Shown: positions 50,035 to 59,492, counted from the stretch's first letter. The stretch: 64,000 bases of DNA from Myxococcus guangdongensis (GCF_024198255.1 NZ_JAJVKW010000018.1:62001-126000); one strand, 5' to 3'. Notes: generated by a model from the sequence alone, not told the origin. Made by a program: numbers and translations.

Positions 50035-52199
50035 TGAACCATCACCTCCACCCCTCTGACCTTGTCCTGGACTTCGCCCAGGGTGGCATCCAGCGCTTCT
50101 GCCATCTTGGGCTTGAGTCCCTTCCCCTCATATACGAGCCGGACCCTTTGGACCTGCGCACGCTGTCGGATTCCTTTCCGGAGGACATCCAGCGTCCCTC
50201 CGTAGTACCGCAACGCGTTCCTCGCGTCCGTGGTCATCTGCGCGCCGAGCGCATCAGCGTCCATCCGCCGGAGGTCCCGGCTCTTGAAGCTGAAGGTCTC
50301 CACTCGCGGCGGCTGCCCGGCCGTGGGTCGCGCTTCGATGACGAGCACATCCGCGAAGCGCAGGTCCGCCTTCGCCACCCCGACATGCGTCTCGATGCGC
50401 GGCTGCTCGAAGTCCTGGAGCCATCGTCGCTGTGTCCTCGGCAGGACCGCGTCCGCCTCCAGGAGGATGACCATGTCGCGCTCGAAGGCCAGACCTCGTG
50501 CAAACCGCTCACGTGCGAGCTGGTAGCCCGCCCACGGGAGCGGGCCCTTGGACGCAATCCCCTCCTGGAGCTCGGTGACCCGCTTCTCCAGATACGACAG
50601 GTAGTCCGCCCAGAGTGGGTGCACGTCGGCACCCGGAGGAGCGGCTCGCGTGAGCGTCTCGCGATGGGCCCTCAGGGCGGCCACGTCCATCGACAGACGC
50701 GCCCCTCCGACCTCGGCCTCCACCTGTCGGAACTTCGCCTCCGCCACTTCGGCGGGGATGCCCGCTGACTCGGATGGCGGAAGGGACCTGGCACCACGGC
50801 TCTTCCCCGCGCCTTGCTGCGTGGGTGTGCCACTGGGGCGCTCCCCGTGCCGCACCGCCAGCAGGGCCTGTGCTCGAGCCGCGTGACCTCGTGCCTCGTG
50901 CAGGGCCAACGCTCCGGCCTCGCCCCACTCCGCCACCAGGAGGGCCGACTCACGACCCTGCTGGAGATGACGCGCCAACTCCCCCACGGAGCTCGTGCCC
51001 GTCCGCGCCCTCACCCGCTCCAACACCGCCTTCAGCGCCTCCACACGAGGCACTGTCACCTGGGGCTGCGCGCCCTCCTGTCTCTCCAGCCCCGCTTCAC
51101 GAAAGCCACGCGTGCCCTTCCCTCCCGCGTACAAACCCACGAGCAGCGCCGCGGGCGCCAACTGTCGCGTCGCCTCCTCGTACTCCCCTCGCGCGAGTGA
51201 CGCCCCACCGTGCACCGCTCCAGCGGCCAGTGAGTAGAAGCCCAGCGGCACACCGAAGGTGAGGTGGTCGAAGGACGCGAGGGCCACGTTGCCCGGCGCG
51301 AAGGCCCCCAGGTACCGCGCCTTCTCCACCTCCTGGTACGCGGCCCGATAGACCGGCGGGAGCTGCGCGGGCAGCGAGGACACCTCCACGCTCCGGCTCC
51401 CGGCGACGAGCGGAATGGAGGACGCCACGTCATCCGCCGCCCTTCCCAGTCCTCGCGCGATATCCCCCGCACGGAAGTCTCGCTCCGGGAAGTCCACGAG
51501 GGACATGCCGCGCTGACGCAGCTCCTCGGCGACGAGCTCCATGTTCCCCAGGACACGCCTCAGCAGCTTGTCCTCGGCCAGCAGGCGCAGCACCTCCCGC
51601 ACCTCGTCGTCGAAGGCCGTGTGCAGGACGAAGAGCGCGAGGACCTCCGCCTGCCCTGGGCCATGCCTCTCGGCCACGGTGGCGAGAAAGGCGACGCGCT
51701 TCTTGAGCAGGACGGTTGCGGCCTCCGCCTCCATCGGCCCCAGGGCGCCCAGCCGGACCGCATTCCAGGCCGACAGGGACTCCACCAACCGAGGCATGTC
51801 CACCGTGCGCTGCAAGGCCAGGAAGGCCGCTGGCGTGGCGCACCCCAGGAAGGGCGACAGCACCTCCTCGTCCGTGGACAGGCGCGGCCACCCCGGAGGC
51901 ACCTCACCGCAGGCCTTGGACAGGGCATCGATGAAAGGCAGGGACGTCGTCTCACTGAGGACGCCCGCCCCAGGAAGTGTCTGCGGAGCACGACGGCGGT
52001 GAAGCAGCGGGCCGGCCTCGTCCTCCAGCGAGTCGCCCGTGGGAGCGCTCGCGAAGGTGCCGCGCTCCAGCGCGGACATCGGCATCCGGCTCGCGAACGA
52101 AACGAGGGCGACCTCCGAGCCAGCCCGCGAGGCACATCCCACCGTGAGGAGCACCAGCCAGAGCAGGACTCCGCCACGCGGCGAGCGCTCAGCGCACAT
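50031..52199 (-). CDS. SitA-like lipoprotein toxin with restriction-endonuclease-like C-terminus
   Basis: 722 residues. A type II signal peptide (GVLLWLVLLTVGC) puts a lipid on Cys22 or so. The mid-part (about 270-400, with GNVALASFDHLTFGVPLGFY and APAALLVGLYAGGKG) resembles the common part of myxobacterial Sit lipoprotein toxins. About residues 560-722 form a PD-(D/E)xK-like nuclease of the Tox-REase-5 kind: ARGLAFERDMVILLEADAVL, a metal-binding D612/D617 region, then ETFSFKSRDL with Lys639. SitA toxins travel between kin cells by outer-membrane exchange and kill those lacking the antidote. The ATG overlaps the upstream gene by 11 bases; the downstream gene is the candidate immunity gene. 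Confidence 0.8.
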   Translation of the reverse strand: MCAERSPRGGVLLWLVLLTVGCASRAGSEVALVSFASRMPMSALERGTFASAPTGDSLEDEAGPLLHRRRAPQTLPGAGVLSETTSLPFIDALSKACGEVPPGWPRLSTDEEVLSPFLGCATPAAFLALQRTVDMPRLVESLSAWNAVRLGALGPMEAEAATVLLKKRVAFLATVAERHGPGQAEVLALFVLHTAFDDEVREVLRLLAEDKLLRRVLGNMELVAEELRQRGMSLVDFPERDFRAGDIARGLGRAADDVASSIPLVAGSRSVEVSSLPAQLPPVYRAAYQEVEKARYLGAFAPGNVALASFDHLTFGVPLGFYSLAAGAVHGGASLARGEYEEATRQLAPAALLVGLYAGGKGTRGFREAGLERQEGAQPQVTVPRVEALKAVLERVRARTGTSSVGELARHLQQGRESALLVAEWGEAGALALHEARGHAARAQALLAVRHGERPSGTPTQQGAGKSRGARSLPPSESAGIPAEVAEAKFRQVEAEVGGARLSMDVAALRAHRETLTRAAPPGADVHPLWADYLSYLEKRVTELQEGIASKGPLPWAGYQLARERFARGLAFERDMVILLEADAVLPRTQRRWLQDFEQPRIETHVGVAKADLRFADVLVIEARPTAGQPPRVETFSFKSRDLRRMDADALGAQMTTDARNALRYYGGTLDVLRKGIRQRAQVQRVRLVYEGKGLKPKMAEALDATLGEVQDKVRGVEVMVQ

Positions 52200-53610
52200 T
52201 GTCCACCCCCATCCCCACCGCCACGAAAGTCCCCGGCCGCAACGCGCGCTCCGGCGTGGGAAACAACAACGTGCCGCCCTGCCCCACCGCGAACAGCCGT
52301 CCACCCAGGAAGCGCCACCGCGCCTCCGCCGAGACGAGGTAGCGCGCACCCGACTGGCCCAGGCCCATCGCCAGCCCGCCCACGCCCAGGCTCACGTCCC
52401 GGTGGAACAGCTGCGCCTCCACACGCCCATCCACATCCACCCGTCCCCACGTGAAGGCCTCCACGCCCAGGGAGACGAAGACGTGGCGCTGCCGCATCCC
52501 GCTCAGGCGCACCGCGTCCCAACCGAGAATCACCTCACCGTAGGCCGAGCCCCCTTCAGGGAACGCCGCCTCCGCCATGGGCACCGCGGACGGGCCGACC
52601 CCCCGGAAGCGCGCCAGCTCGTAGTCCGGACCGAAGGCCCCCTGTCGGAAGCCGCCTCGCTGCAGTCGCCCCTCCAGCCGCGCGCGAACATCCAGCGTCG
52701 TCGACACCGCCTCCATCCCCACGCCCGCCACCGCGCCCCACGCGCCGCCCTCACCAGGACGCCCGCCCCAGCCGCCCAGCACGTGCACCTCGACGCGCCG
52801 GCCCTGAATCCGACGCCGCAGCACCACGGCGGTGCCGTCCACGTGCGCCAGCGTCATGGACTCCGAGACGCCCCCTGCCCTCCCCCAGTCATGCACCGCC
52901 GACAACGCCAGCGTGTAGCGTCCGGGCACATCCGGACGCCCGAAGAGGACATGCTGCACATCCAACGCGACCTCCGCGCCCGTGAGTCGCGCCCCCAGCA
53001 GGTCCGAGGCGAACGCCTCCGCGTACACCGGCCCCAGCGTCCCCGCCGCCACCAGGCCCGCGGGGTGGTAGTCCGGATTGAGCTGGTTGCTGTAGCGCCG
53101 CACCAGGTGCCCGGACAGCAGGGAGTATCCATCCATCCTCCCCACCCACAGGGCCCTCGACGCGTCGACTCCCACCGAGAGCTGGCGCACCAGCTGCCCC
53201 CAGTCGGACAGCGTGTCCCAGTCCTCCTTCCTCACGAAGCCCGCCCCCGCGCCACCACCCCACAGCCGCAGCCGCAGCGGGGCTCCGACGTTGAGGTGGA
53301 ACTCCTCGCCCTGCTCCAACACCACCAGGGGCTCCACCTGCACGAAGCCCTCGTCCACGCCTCCGCGAGGAAGCAGCGTCCACGCCGTGGTCTCCACACG
53401 CAGCACGTTCGTCCACGGCGTCGCCGCATCGGACGCGTCAGGTCGTGACTCCGACTCCTCGCCGGAGGACGCGGGCGTCATCGCCTGCTCCATCTCCTGG
53501 ATGAAGGCCTCCGTCTCCTCCCAGCGCGGGGGCACGACGGCCTCCTGCGCCCTTCCCACACCGGAGAGAAGCAGCGACGACACGACGACCCAGCTCCGAT
53601 GTGTGAACAC
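52189..53610 (-). CDS. Secreted beta-barrel-like protein, SitB-position gene
   Basis: 473 residues. A signal peptide (WVVVSSLLLSGVGRAQ) precedes an acidic linker (EEMEQAMTPASSGEESES region) and then many short amphipathic strands rich in Gly/Val/Arg, ending in an aromatic-poor final strand FVAVGMGVDNVR. This fits an outer-membrane beta-barrel or a periplasmic beta-rich protein. It is the first gene of the operon with the lipoprotein toxin and immunity protein, the place occupied by the accessory sitB gene in sitBAI operons. GTG start at 53610 with GAGGGGG upstream. Confidence 0.75.
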   Translation of the reverse strand: MFTHRSWVVVSSLLLSGVGRAQEAVVPPRWEETEAFIQEMEQAMTPASSGEESESRPDASDAATPWTNVLRVETTAWTLLPRGGVDEGFVQVEPLVVLEQGEEFHLNVGAPLRLRLWGGGAGAGFVRKEDWDTLSDWGQLVRQLSVGVDASRALWVGRMDGYSLLSGHLVRRYSNQLNPDYHPAGLVAAGTLGPVYAEAFASDLLGARLTGAEVALDVQHVLFGRPDVPGRYTLALSAVHDWGRAGGVSESMTLAHVDGTAVVLRRRIQGRRVEVHVLGGWGGRPGEGGAWGAVAGVGMEAVSTTLDVRARLEGRLQRGGFRQGAFGPDYELARFRGVGPSAVPMAEAAFPEGGSAYGEVILGWDAVRLSGMRQRHVFVSLGVEAFTWGRVDVDGRVEAQLFHRDVSLGVGGLAMGLGQSGARYLVSAEARWRFLGGRLFAVGQGGTLLFPTPERALRPGTFVAVGMGVDNVR

Positions 53611-53871
53611 CGACGCCCCCTCGGAAGACCCCGACTCGGGATGGAGAAGGCCGCAGATTCCCAGCTCGGTCCGACACCGCCTCGGCCCTCGAGTGGGAGG
53701 GTTGAACCCGTCCGTGCGGGCTGCACGCCAGGCCCCTCTGTGCGCCAGCCGTCATCCCAAGGGCATGAAGTCCCGAGGTGCCCCGGGGGCCTCGTCACAC
53801 GGGCTCCCGCACCCGATATACAGACAGGTGTCGACCCTCCGCCCCCGCGGAGCCCTCCGAGCGAGGTGACC

Positions 53872-54303
53872 ATGCACTGCGAGCACTGCCTGTCGGAACA
53901 CTCCGATGCACTGCCGTGCCCACCCGCCGCGCGACGCCACGCCACCTCGCGCGCGAGCCCTCATCGTCCCCTCACGAGGACTCCCGCCCCCTGTGACGTC
54001 CGCATCCAGCATCCCCAGGGCCTCCAGGCCCACCGCGTCGAGGTCTGCAAGGGCGGCCTCTTCCTCGGCTGCGAGGAGCCCTTCCCTCCCCTCTTCACGC
54101 GGCTGGAGTTGACGCTGCGCCTGGACGGCGAGGACTTCACCTGCGAGGGCGAGGTGGTGCGCCACGTCGACACCGCGCACGCCCGCACGTGGGGCTCCAC
54201 AGCGGGCATCGGCGTGCAGCTGCTGCCCCCACCTCCCCGACTGCGCGAGCTGCTCTCCCGGACGAGCCCTCCACCGGCCGAGGACGCCCTCACTTCACCG
54301 TGA
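53872..54303 (+). CDS. PilZ-like domain protein
   Basis: 143 residues. An N-terminal CEHCLSEH segment with paired Cys leads into a PilZ-like beta domain (VCKGGLFLGCEEPFPPLFTR, LELTLRLDGEDFTCEGEVVR, GIGVQLLPPPPRLRELL). This is the TIGR02266-type variant common in myxobacteria. The canonical c-di-GMP ligands (RxxxR and DxSxxG) are not intact, so binding is doubtful and it may act through protein contacts. GAGGTGACC precedes the ATG; an earlier open frame is not coding-like. Its 3' end overlaps the ceramidase gene by 14 bases. Confidence 0.78.
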   Translation: MHCEHCLSEHSDALPCPPAARRHATSRASPHRPLTRTPAPCDVRIQHPQGLQAHRVEVCKGGLFLGCEEPFPPLFTRLELTLRLDGEDFTCEGEVVRHVDTAHARTWGSTAGIGVQLLPPPPRLRELLSRTSPPPAEDALTSP

Positions 54304-56320
54304 ACACGCGCGAGGCGCCGTAGTACGGGCGCACGCGCGCATCCCAGCCGGACTTCCACTCGCCCTCGTGCAGGACGCGGTACGTGCCCGGCGCGGCGTC
54401 GCGCGGGATGTGCCACTCCACCGTGACGTGCGAGCACCCCAGCGTGGGCACACAGCTCTCGCGCTCCCACCGGAAGCGCGTCTCCCAGTCACCGTCATCC
54501 GCCACGTCCACCCACGCGCCGATGGAGCCCTTGCGCTGCACGCGCAGGTACGTCCCCTCCAGGCGCAAGTCGTTCTTCGGGTGCCCGCCCCAGAACGTGA
54601 CCCTCACCGTGTCCCCTCGCGCGTACGACGCCTTGGCGTCCGTGACGACGTCGCCGAACTCCACCCAGAGCAGCTTGTCGTCGTACACCACGCCGGGCCG
54701 GAGGCTCGCCTGGATGTAGCGCAGGTCCGTGGGCGGAGGCCCCGGAGGCACGGGATGTCCCTCGCCGAGCCCCACCGCGAGCGCGTCGAACCCCTGCTGC
54801 AGCGCCGCGAGCGTCCACGGTCCGAAGTGCGTCGACGCGCCCTCGTAGGCCTGGCGCGCGTACTCCTCGCGCGTGGCGACATAGCCCGCGTAGTCATTGG
54901 CCAGCCCCACGACGACCACCTCCGTGATGCCCCGGGGCCCGAGCCGCTCCAGCACCGTCCGGCGCAGCCGCCGCCCCGCCATCGTCGTCACCTCGAACGG
55001 CACCGCCACCAGCGCGAGCGGCCCCACCGTCACCAGCTGCAACGGCAGCACGTCCGGGCTCCACGGGTGCGGCAGCATGGTGCCCATCTCCAGCACGATG
55101 GGCTTCTCGCCCTGGCAGGGCGTGGTGATGAGCGCGCAGGTGAACTGGCTCCACAGGTCATGGATGACGGCGCACGACGCGCCCTCCACGCCATAGCCGG
55201 GCCCATCCTCCGCGCCCGCCAGCATCGACAGTCCAATCGCCGCGGGACACGTGCGGCGCGGCGTCCCATCCGTGTACTCGGGGGCCACGTCCACCGCGTC
55301 CATCTTCACGAAGGTGTGCCGGGAGTCCACGCCCCCCACGAGCGGCGTCGTGGCCCGGGCCCACAGCCGCGCGGCGAAGTCGTGCTGCTTGCGCGCGGAC
55401 AGCTCCGTGTCCTCGAAGTCGTCGGCCCCACCGCCATGGGTGCCGCCCAGGATGTTGGGCGTGACGTCGCCCGCGTTCGCCTGGGCGAAGGCCGCGACGA
55501 ACGTGTCCCCCTTGTCGTGCGCCTTCTCGAACCAGTACGAGGCCAGCCCCTTGTTGTCCCCGCTGATGAGGCGGTTGTCGTTGCCCATGGACGTCGCGTG
55601 CACGGCGAACCAGTTGATGAGCCCCACGTCGCCGCCTTGCGCGCGCGTCATCCGCAGCAGCGTCATCCGCGTGTCCACGTCATGGGGATACCGGGCGCGC
55701 TCCGAGGACGGATTGAGCCGGTAGGCCTCCGGCGAGCGGTTGAGGCTGGCCCCCAGCAGCTCCCCCGCCTCGAGCCGCAGCGTCCCCTCCCCCAGCCGCG
55801 AGTGGGCCCGGGCAATCGACGTGACGATGCCGGAGACGATGGCCTCGAAGTTCTGCGGCACGAAGCCGAACGTCGTCAGGTTGTAGAGGGTGTGGTGCGA
55901 GAAGCCGCCCGGCCCCGAGTGCGTGTGCGTGGCGCCGAGCAGCACGTTGTCATTCGAATACACGGCGCCGAAGCGCGCGCGCAGCCGCTCCACCACCTGC
56001 GTCTTCACCGCCTGGAACATCATCCCCAGGTCCGCGCTGACGATGGCCACCCGACGTCCGTTGCACGGCGAGACGATGACGAAGGCCCGCGAGCGCAGCC
56101 GCTGGTGGAGCCCCGCCGTCTGCTGCGAGAGCTGGCCATAGCCCATCATCCCCACCTCCGCGGCGGGGCCGGTGATGTCGCCCAGGCCCGCGCCCACCAG
56201 GAAGCGCGTGTTGCCCTCGCAGTCCCCGAGCCCCGCACCGGGCGCGGCGCCCTGCCCCCACGCCACCGTCCCCCAGACGAGGACCCACGCCAGCACCAGC
56301 CGGACCGGGTGTACGCGCAT
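54290..56320 (-). CDS. Neutral/alkaline ceramidase (secreted)
   Basis: 676 residues. A signal peptide (LVLAWVLVWGTVAWGQ) leads to a ceramidase domain with the family signatures: VGAGLGDITGPAAEVGMMGY, the catalytic-serine and zinc region GATHTHSGPGGFSHHTLYNL, FAVHATSMGNDN and FVAAFAQANAGDVTPNILGG. A C-terminal immunoglobulin-like domain (about 560-676) is also as in the family. It hydrolyses ceramide to sphingosine and fatty acid. Myxobacteria make sphingolipids and prey on microbes, so either self-lipid turnover or attack on foreign lipids fits. GGAGGAAGGC precedes the ATG at 56320. Confidence 0.94.
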   Translation of the reverse strand: MRVHPVRLVLAWVLVWGTVAWGQGAAPGAGLGDCEGNTRFLVGAGLGDITGPAAEVGMMGYGQLSQQTAGLHQRLRSRAFVIVSPCNGRRVAIVSADLGMMFQAVKTQVVERLRARFGAVYSNDNVLLGATHTHSGPGGFSHHTLYNLTTFGFVPQNFEAIVSGIVTSIARAHSRLGEGTLRLEAGELLGASLNRSPEAYRLNPSSERARYPHDVDTRMTLLRMTRAQGGDVGLINWFAVHATSMGNDNRLISGDNKGLASYWFEKAHDKGDTFVAAFAQANAGDVTPNILGGTHGGGADDFEDTELSARKQHDFAARLWARATTPLVGGVDSRHTFVKMDAVDVAPEYTDGTPRRTCPAAIGLSMLAGAEDGPGYGVEGASCAVIHDLWSQFTCALITTPCQGEKPIVLEMGTMLPHPWSPDVLPLQLVTVGPLALVAVPFEVTTMAGRRLRRTVLERLGPRGITEVVVVGLANDYAGYVATREEYARQAYEGASTHFGPWTLAALQQGFDALAVGLGEGHPVPPGPPPTDLRYIQASLRPGVVYDDKLLWVEFGDVVTDAKASYARGDTVRVTFWGGHPKNDLRLEGTYLRVQRKGSIGAWVDVADDGDWETRFRWERESCVPTLGCSHVTVEWHIPRDAAPGTYRVLHEGEWKSGWDARVRPYYGASRVFTVK

Positions 56321-56797
56321 GCCTTCCTCCAAGGCGCCCGAGAGGTCGCCTTCGTCAGGGTGGAGCCTCGTCATAAGGACTCGCGCGTCTGTCCGCCCCC
56401 GTCCAGCCACTTCGCGTCGGAGGACGACACTCCCGCCCGCCGCCACACGCAATACACACTGCCAGTGCAACCCAATGACAGCCACGGAGCCCGCACCTCA
56501 AGCGCCCGCACCTGACCCGCGCGAGTCATACCTGTGGAAACCCCTGAGACCACGGGCCGCGCCGCTGCAGAGAGCGCGACACTCCAAGCCCTCGTGAAGA
56601 CAGGGGTTTCACCCCGGGACACGCCACCCCGCGGCGAGAGGCGCGGATGGAATTATCAGCAGACACTGCAAATCAATAACAGCCAACATTCGCCGCCGGG
56701 AATCCCATATTCAGCGGGAATCCACTTTACTGCGAGTGAACACGGGTGTATCCCGGGACAGCGAAAACCCAGCAGCCCCAGCCTCCAGGAGCGAGCC
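56321..56797. other. Divergent promoter region, unusually AT-rich in its right half
   Basis: About 480 bases without a convincing gene. From about 56646 to 56760 the sequence is markedly richer in A/T (GGAATTATCAGCAG, CAAATCAATAACAGCC, ATTCAGCGGGAATCCAC) than anything nearby, which fits a strong promoter for the first Hint protein. GGAGCGAGCC lies just before its ATG. No clear -35/-10 pair could be fixed. Confidence 0.45.
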
Positions 56798-57634
56798 ATG
56801 AAGCGACTGTCGTATCTGGTTGTCCTCGCGTGCGCGGTGCTTTCCACGTCGGCGTCGGCGCAGCTGTCCACGCGCTGCTTCACCGACGACCAGCTGACCA
56901 CGTACACGCTGTCCCAGGGTCGCAACAACTGGTCCTTCCGGTGCGGCTACATCACCCAGGCGAAGCGGGACTTCCTGAACTCGGAGGGCGAGTACCAGGT
57001 GTTCGCGAGCGGCTGTTACTCCTTCGCGACCACCGGCCCGACGGCCACGTGCAACTTCTTCATCCCGGCCGACGAGAACGCGGCGTGCATCCCCAACCTG
57101 GTGAAGCTGGGCACGTGCGTGACGGGTTGCTACACGGCCAAGGAGAAGGTGTCCTTCGGCGGTGAGTACTGGCCCATCGCGGACGCGTATGCGTCCGGCG
57201 TGCGCACGGTGACGGCGCTCAGCAAGGACGCGTCGCTGGTGGCGCCCACCACGGGCGAGCAGGCCATCCGCGCCTTCGTCGCCGGCGACACGGTGGAGGA
57301 CGTGTTCGCCCTGCAGACGGTGGACGGCCGCCGCGTCGAGGTGACGTCCGAGCACCCCATGGTGCTCGCCACCGGTGAGATGGTGAAGGCCAAGACGCTC
57401 CAGGCCGGCGACGTGCTGCTCGGCGTGCACGGCGAGAAGGTGGACCTGAAGGACGTCTCCGTCTTCCGCTACGAGGGGACCACCTGGAACGTGCAGCCGC
57501 TCAGCAAGGAGAAGATTGAGAACGTGCTGGACGTGGAGGGCCTGCTCACGGGCTCGGTGCGCTTCCAGAACGAGTGGGCGGACGACCACTACCGGTTGTC
57601 GCTGCGTGACGAGGCCAGCGTCGACGGCCTGTAG
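56798..57634 (+). CDS. Secreted Cys-rich module fused to Hint (intein-like) domain, copy 1
   Basis: 278 residues. The signal peptide ends ..STSASA before QLSTRC. About 22-110 form a Cys-rich module (six or more Cys: STRCF, SFRCG, SGCYS, TATCNF, NAACIP, GTCVTG). About 111-258 look like a Hint domain: block A TGCYTAKEKVSFGG with candidate nucleophile Cys111, block B VEVTSEHPMVL (Thr183, His186), KAKTLQAGDVLLGV, and an end TGSVRFQNEW with Asn258, where the usual penultimate His is Gln. Hint domains catalyse self-cleavage or splicing. A 20-residue tail follows. Twin of the gene at 62085. Confidence 0.85.
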   Translation: MKRLSYLVVLACAVLSTSASAQLSTRCFTDDQLTTYTLSQGRNNWSFRCGYITQAKRDFLNSEGEYQVFASGCYSFATTGPTATCNFFIPADENAACIPNLVKLGTCVTGCYTAKEKVSFGGEYWPIADAYASGVRTVTALSKDASLVAPTTGEQAIRAFVAGDTVEDVFALQTVDGRRVEVTSEHPMVLATGEMVKAKTLQAGDVLLGVHGEKVDLKDVSVFRYEGTTWNVQPLSKEKIENVLDVEGLLTGSVRFQNEWADDHYRLSLRDEASVDGL

Positions 57635-57732
57635 TCACGCGGACCCTGTCTGGACCTGCGCGAGGGCCCCCAGGGGGCTTGGGTCGGGGCTCTCGCGCTT
57701 CATCGTGCTCGTCACCTCACGACAAGGACGCC

Positions 57733-59472
57733 ATGCGAAGCATCCCAGGATGGGCCGCGCAGAAGCTGGCAGGTGTTCTCACGCAGGGGGTTTGGGGAGC
57801 GTGGGCGCTCGGGGCGCTCGGCTGTGGCCCCACGGTGGAGCCGGAGGGAGCCCACGACGCGCTCGCCGCGCAGTCGCACCCGTTCGTGCCCCTGGGGCCC
57901 GAGGGTGACTTCTCCGCGCGGGTGACCCGCTACGACTACGACTTCGCCACGCAGACAGGCGAGGCGAAGTCCACGCTGTACCTGGACGTCGCGCCGCCGG
58001 GCGGCGACTGCTTCGTGGTGAACGCGCCCCAGGGCCTCAGGGACCTGCGCTGGAACGACGCCGAGCCGACCCGCTCGGAGTCCACCGAGCAGGGCATCCG
58101 CGTCTGCGGCCGGGGCCAGTTCGCGGGCCAGGTGAAGCTGGAGGCGCGCTACACGGTGCCCCTGGAGACGTACGACTTCACCCAGGTGGGCTTCTCGCGC
58201 CGCACGGACCGGGGCGGAAACACCTTCTCGTATCTCTTGAGCTGGGTGGAGTCGTGCGACCGCTTCGGCCCCTGTGACGACCGCACGGACCAGCTCACGC
58301 AGTATGTCTTCACCGTGAAGCACGCGACGGGCGAGCGGGTGCTGTGCCCGGGGCAGCTGACGCGCCCCGACAACACCACCACGAAGTGCACGCTGACGGG
58401 CCTCACCAAGGCCCCCACGTACTCGTCGTTCGCGGTGGCCTCCAATCCCGCGTGGCGCTCGAACACGCTCACCGAACAGACCAACAAGTTCAAGGTCGTC
58501 TTCCACGAGGTGCCCGGCGGCAAGCTCGCCTCGTCGCTGGTGGCCGCGGACGTGAAGGCGTACCTCAACTGGGTCATCGGCGAGCTGGGCCCGCTGCCGT
58601 ACGGCACCGAGCTGCGCGTGGCGGGCGCGCCCACCGAGTGGCTGGGCGTGGAGCACCCCGCCAACCTCATCCTGCGCGAGGACCTGCCGGACCTCAGGCG
58701 CGACTACGCGCACATGACGATGCACACGCTGATGCACGAGGTGGTGCACCAGTGGGCGGGCAATCGCACCACGCTGTCGAACCCGTTCGACTTCGTGTGG
58801 AAGGAGGCCATCGCCGAGTACCTCACGTACCGCTACGAGCTGCGCGGCCGCCCCTCGGGCGAGGCCGAGCAGACGCGCGCGTACTGGGACAGGCTGGCGC
58901 GCACCGCCGCGTACTACCCGCAGCCCGAGGACGACCCGGCCCCCGTCTTCCTCTCCTTCGCGTCGGACGTCTACGGCACCGGGCCCATGCTCTTCTTCCT
59001 CCAGCTGGAGCCGCTGCTGGGCGAGAACACCGTCCTGCAAGCCATCAAGAACTTCCTGTCCGTCCCCGCGGACCGGAGCGTCGCGGACCTGCGCTCCGCG
59101 CTGGAGCAGGCGTCCGGCGAGGACCTGGGGCCGTACTTCGACGCGTGGGTGTACGGCGGCGGTGACCCGGACTGGCCCTTCTTCGAGGTGAGCCACGCGC
59201 TGGAGGACGGCGAGCTCACCCTCACCGCCGTCCAGCGCTCCGTGTCCGGCACGCACTACCCCGTCTCCGTGGATGTCCTCGTCGAGGGCGCCACCCAGCG
59301 CAGGCTCGTGACGCTCGACTACGGCCTGTCGCCGCAGTCGGACACCCTGACGGTGACGGTGCCCTTCCCGGAGCCGGTGGTGCAGGTGACGGTGGACCCC
59401 GAGAACCGCGTGGTGAACCGCCGCTTCCTCGGGCTCGACGCCGAGCCCGCCCCCGCGCGCTGGCTGTTCTGA
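57733..59472 (+). CDS. M1-like zinc metallopeptidase lipoprotein
   Basis: 579 residues. The start has a weak lipoprotein signal (WALGALGC, Cys31). The peptidase core carries HEVVH-x18-E (His335, Glu336, His339, Glu358), the M1 gluzincin arrangement, but the exopeptidase motif is altered: where M1 enzymes have GGMEN, this has LGVEHPANLIL, so it is probably not a classical aminopeptidase. A C-terminal domain with beta-rich sequence (about 470-579) follows. Six Cys in the N-half (DCFVV, IRVCGR, SCDRFGPCDD, LCPG, TKCT) suggest disulfides outside the cytoplasm. AAGGACGCC lies before the ATG. Confidence 0.87.
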   Translation: MRSIPGWAAQKLAGVLTQGVWGAWALGALGCGPTVEPEGAHDALAAQSHPFVPLGPEGDFSARVTRYDYDFATQTGEAKSTLYLDVAPPGGDCFVVNAPQGLRDLRWNDAEPTRSESTEQGIRVCGRGQFAGQVKLEARYTVPLETYDFTQVGFSRRTDRGGNTFSYLLSWVESCDRFGPCDDRTDQLTQYVFTVKHATGERVLCPGQLTRPDNTTTKCTLTGLTKAPTYSSFAVASNPAWRSNTLTEQTNKFKVVFHEVPGGKLASSLVAADVKAYLNWVIGELGPLPYGTELRVAGAPTEWLGVEHPANLILREDLPDLRRDYAHMTMHTLMHEVVHQWAGNRTTLSNPFDFVWKEAIAEYLTYRYELRGRPSGEAEQTRAYWDRLARTAAYYPQPEDDPAPVFLSFASDVYGTGPMLFFLQLEPLLGENTVLQAIKNFLSVPADRSVADLRSALEQASGEDLGPYFDAWVYGGGDPDWPFFEVSHALEDGELTLTAVQRSVSGTHYPVSVDVLVEGATQRRLVTLDYGLSPQSDTLTVTVPFPEPVVQVTVDPENRVVNRRFLGLDAEPAPARWLF

Positions 59473-59492
59473 TTCCTTCAAGGAGTGGAGCC

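Noticed and set aside
54368..56515. 715-codon plus-strand open frame
   Set aside because: Antisense to the ceramidase gene, which has clear catalytic motifs. The translation is Arg/His/Pro-rich without domains.
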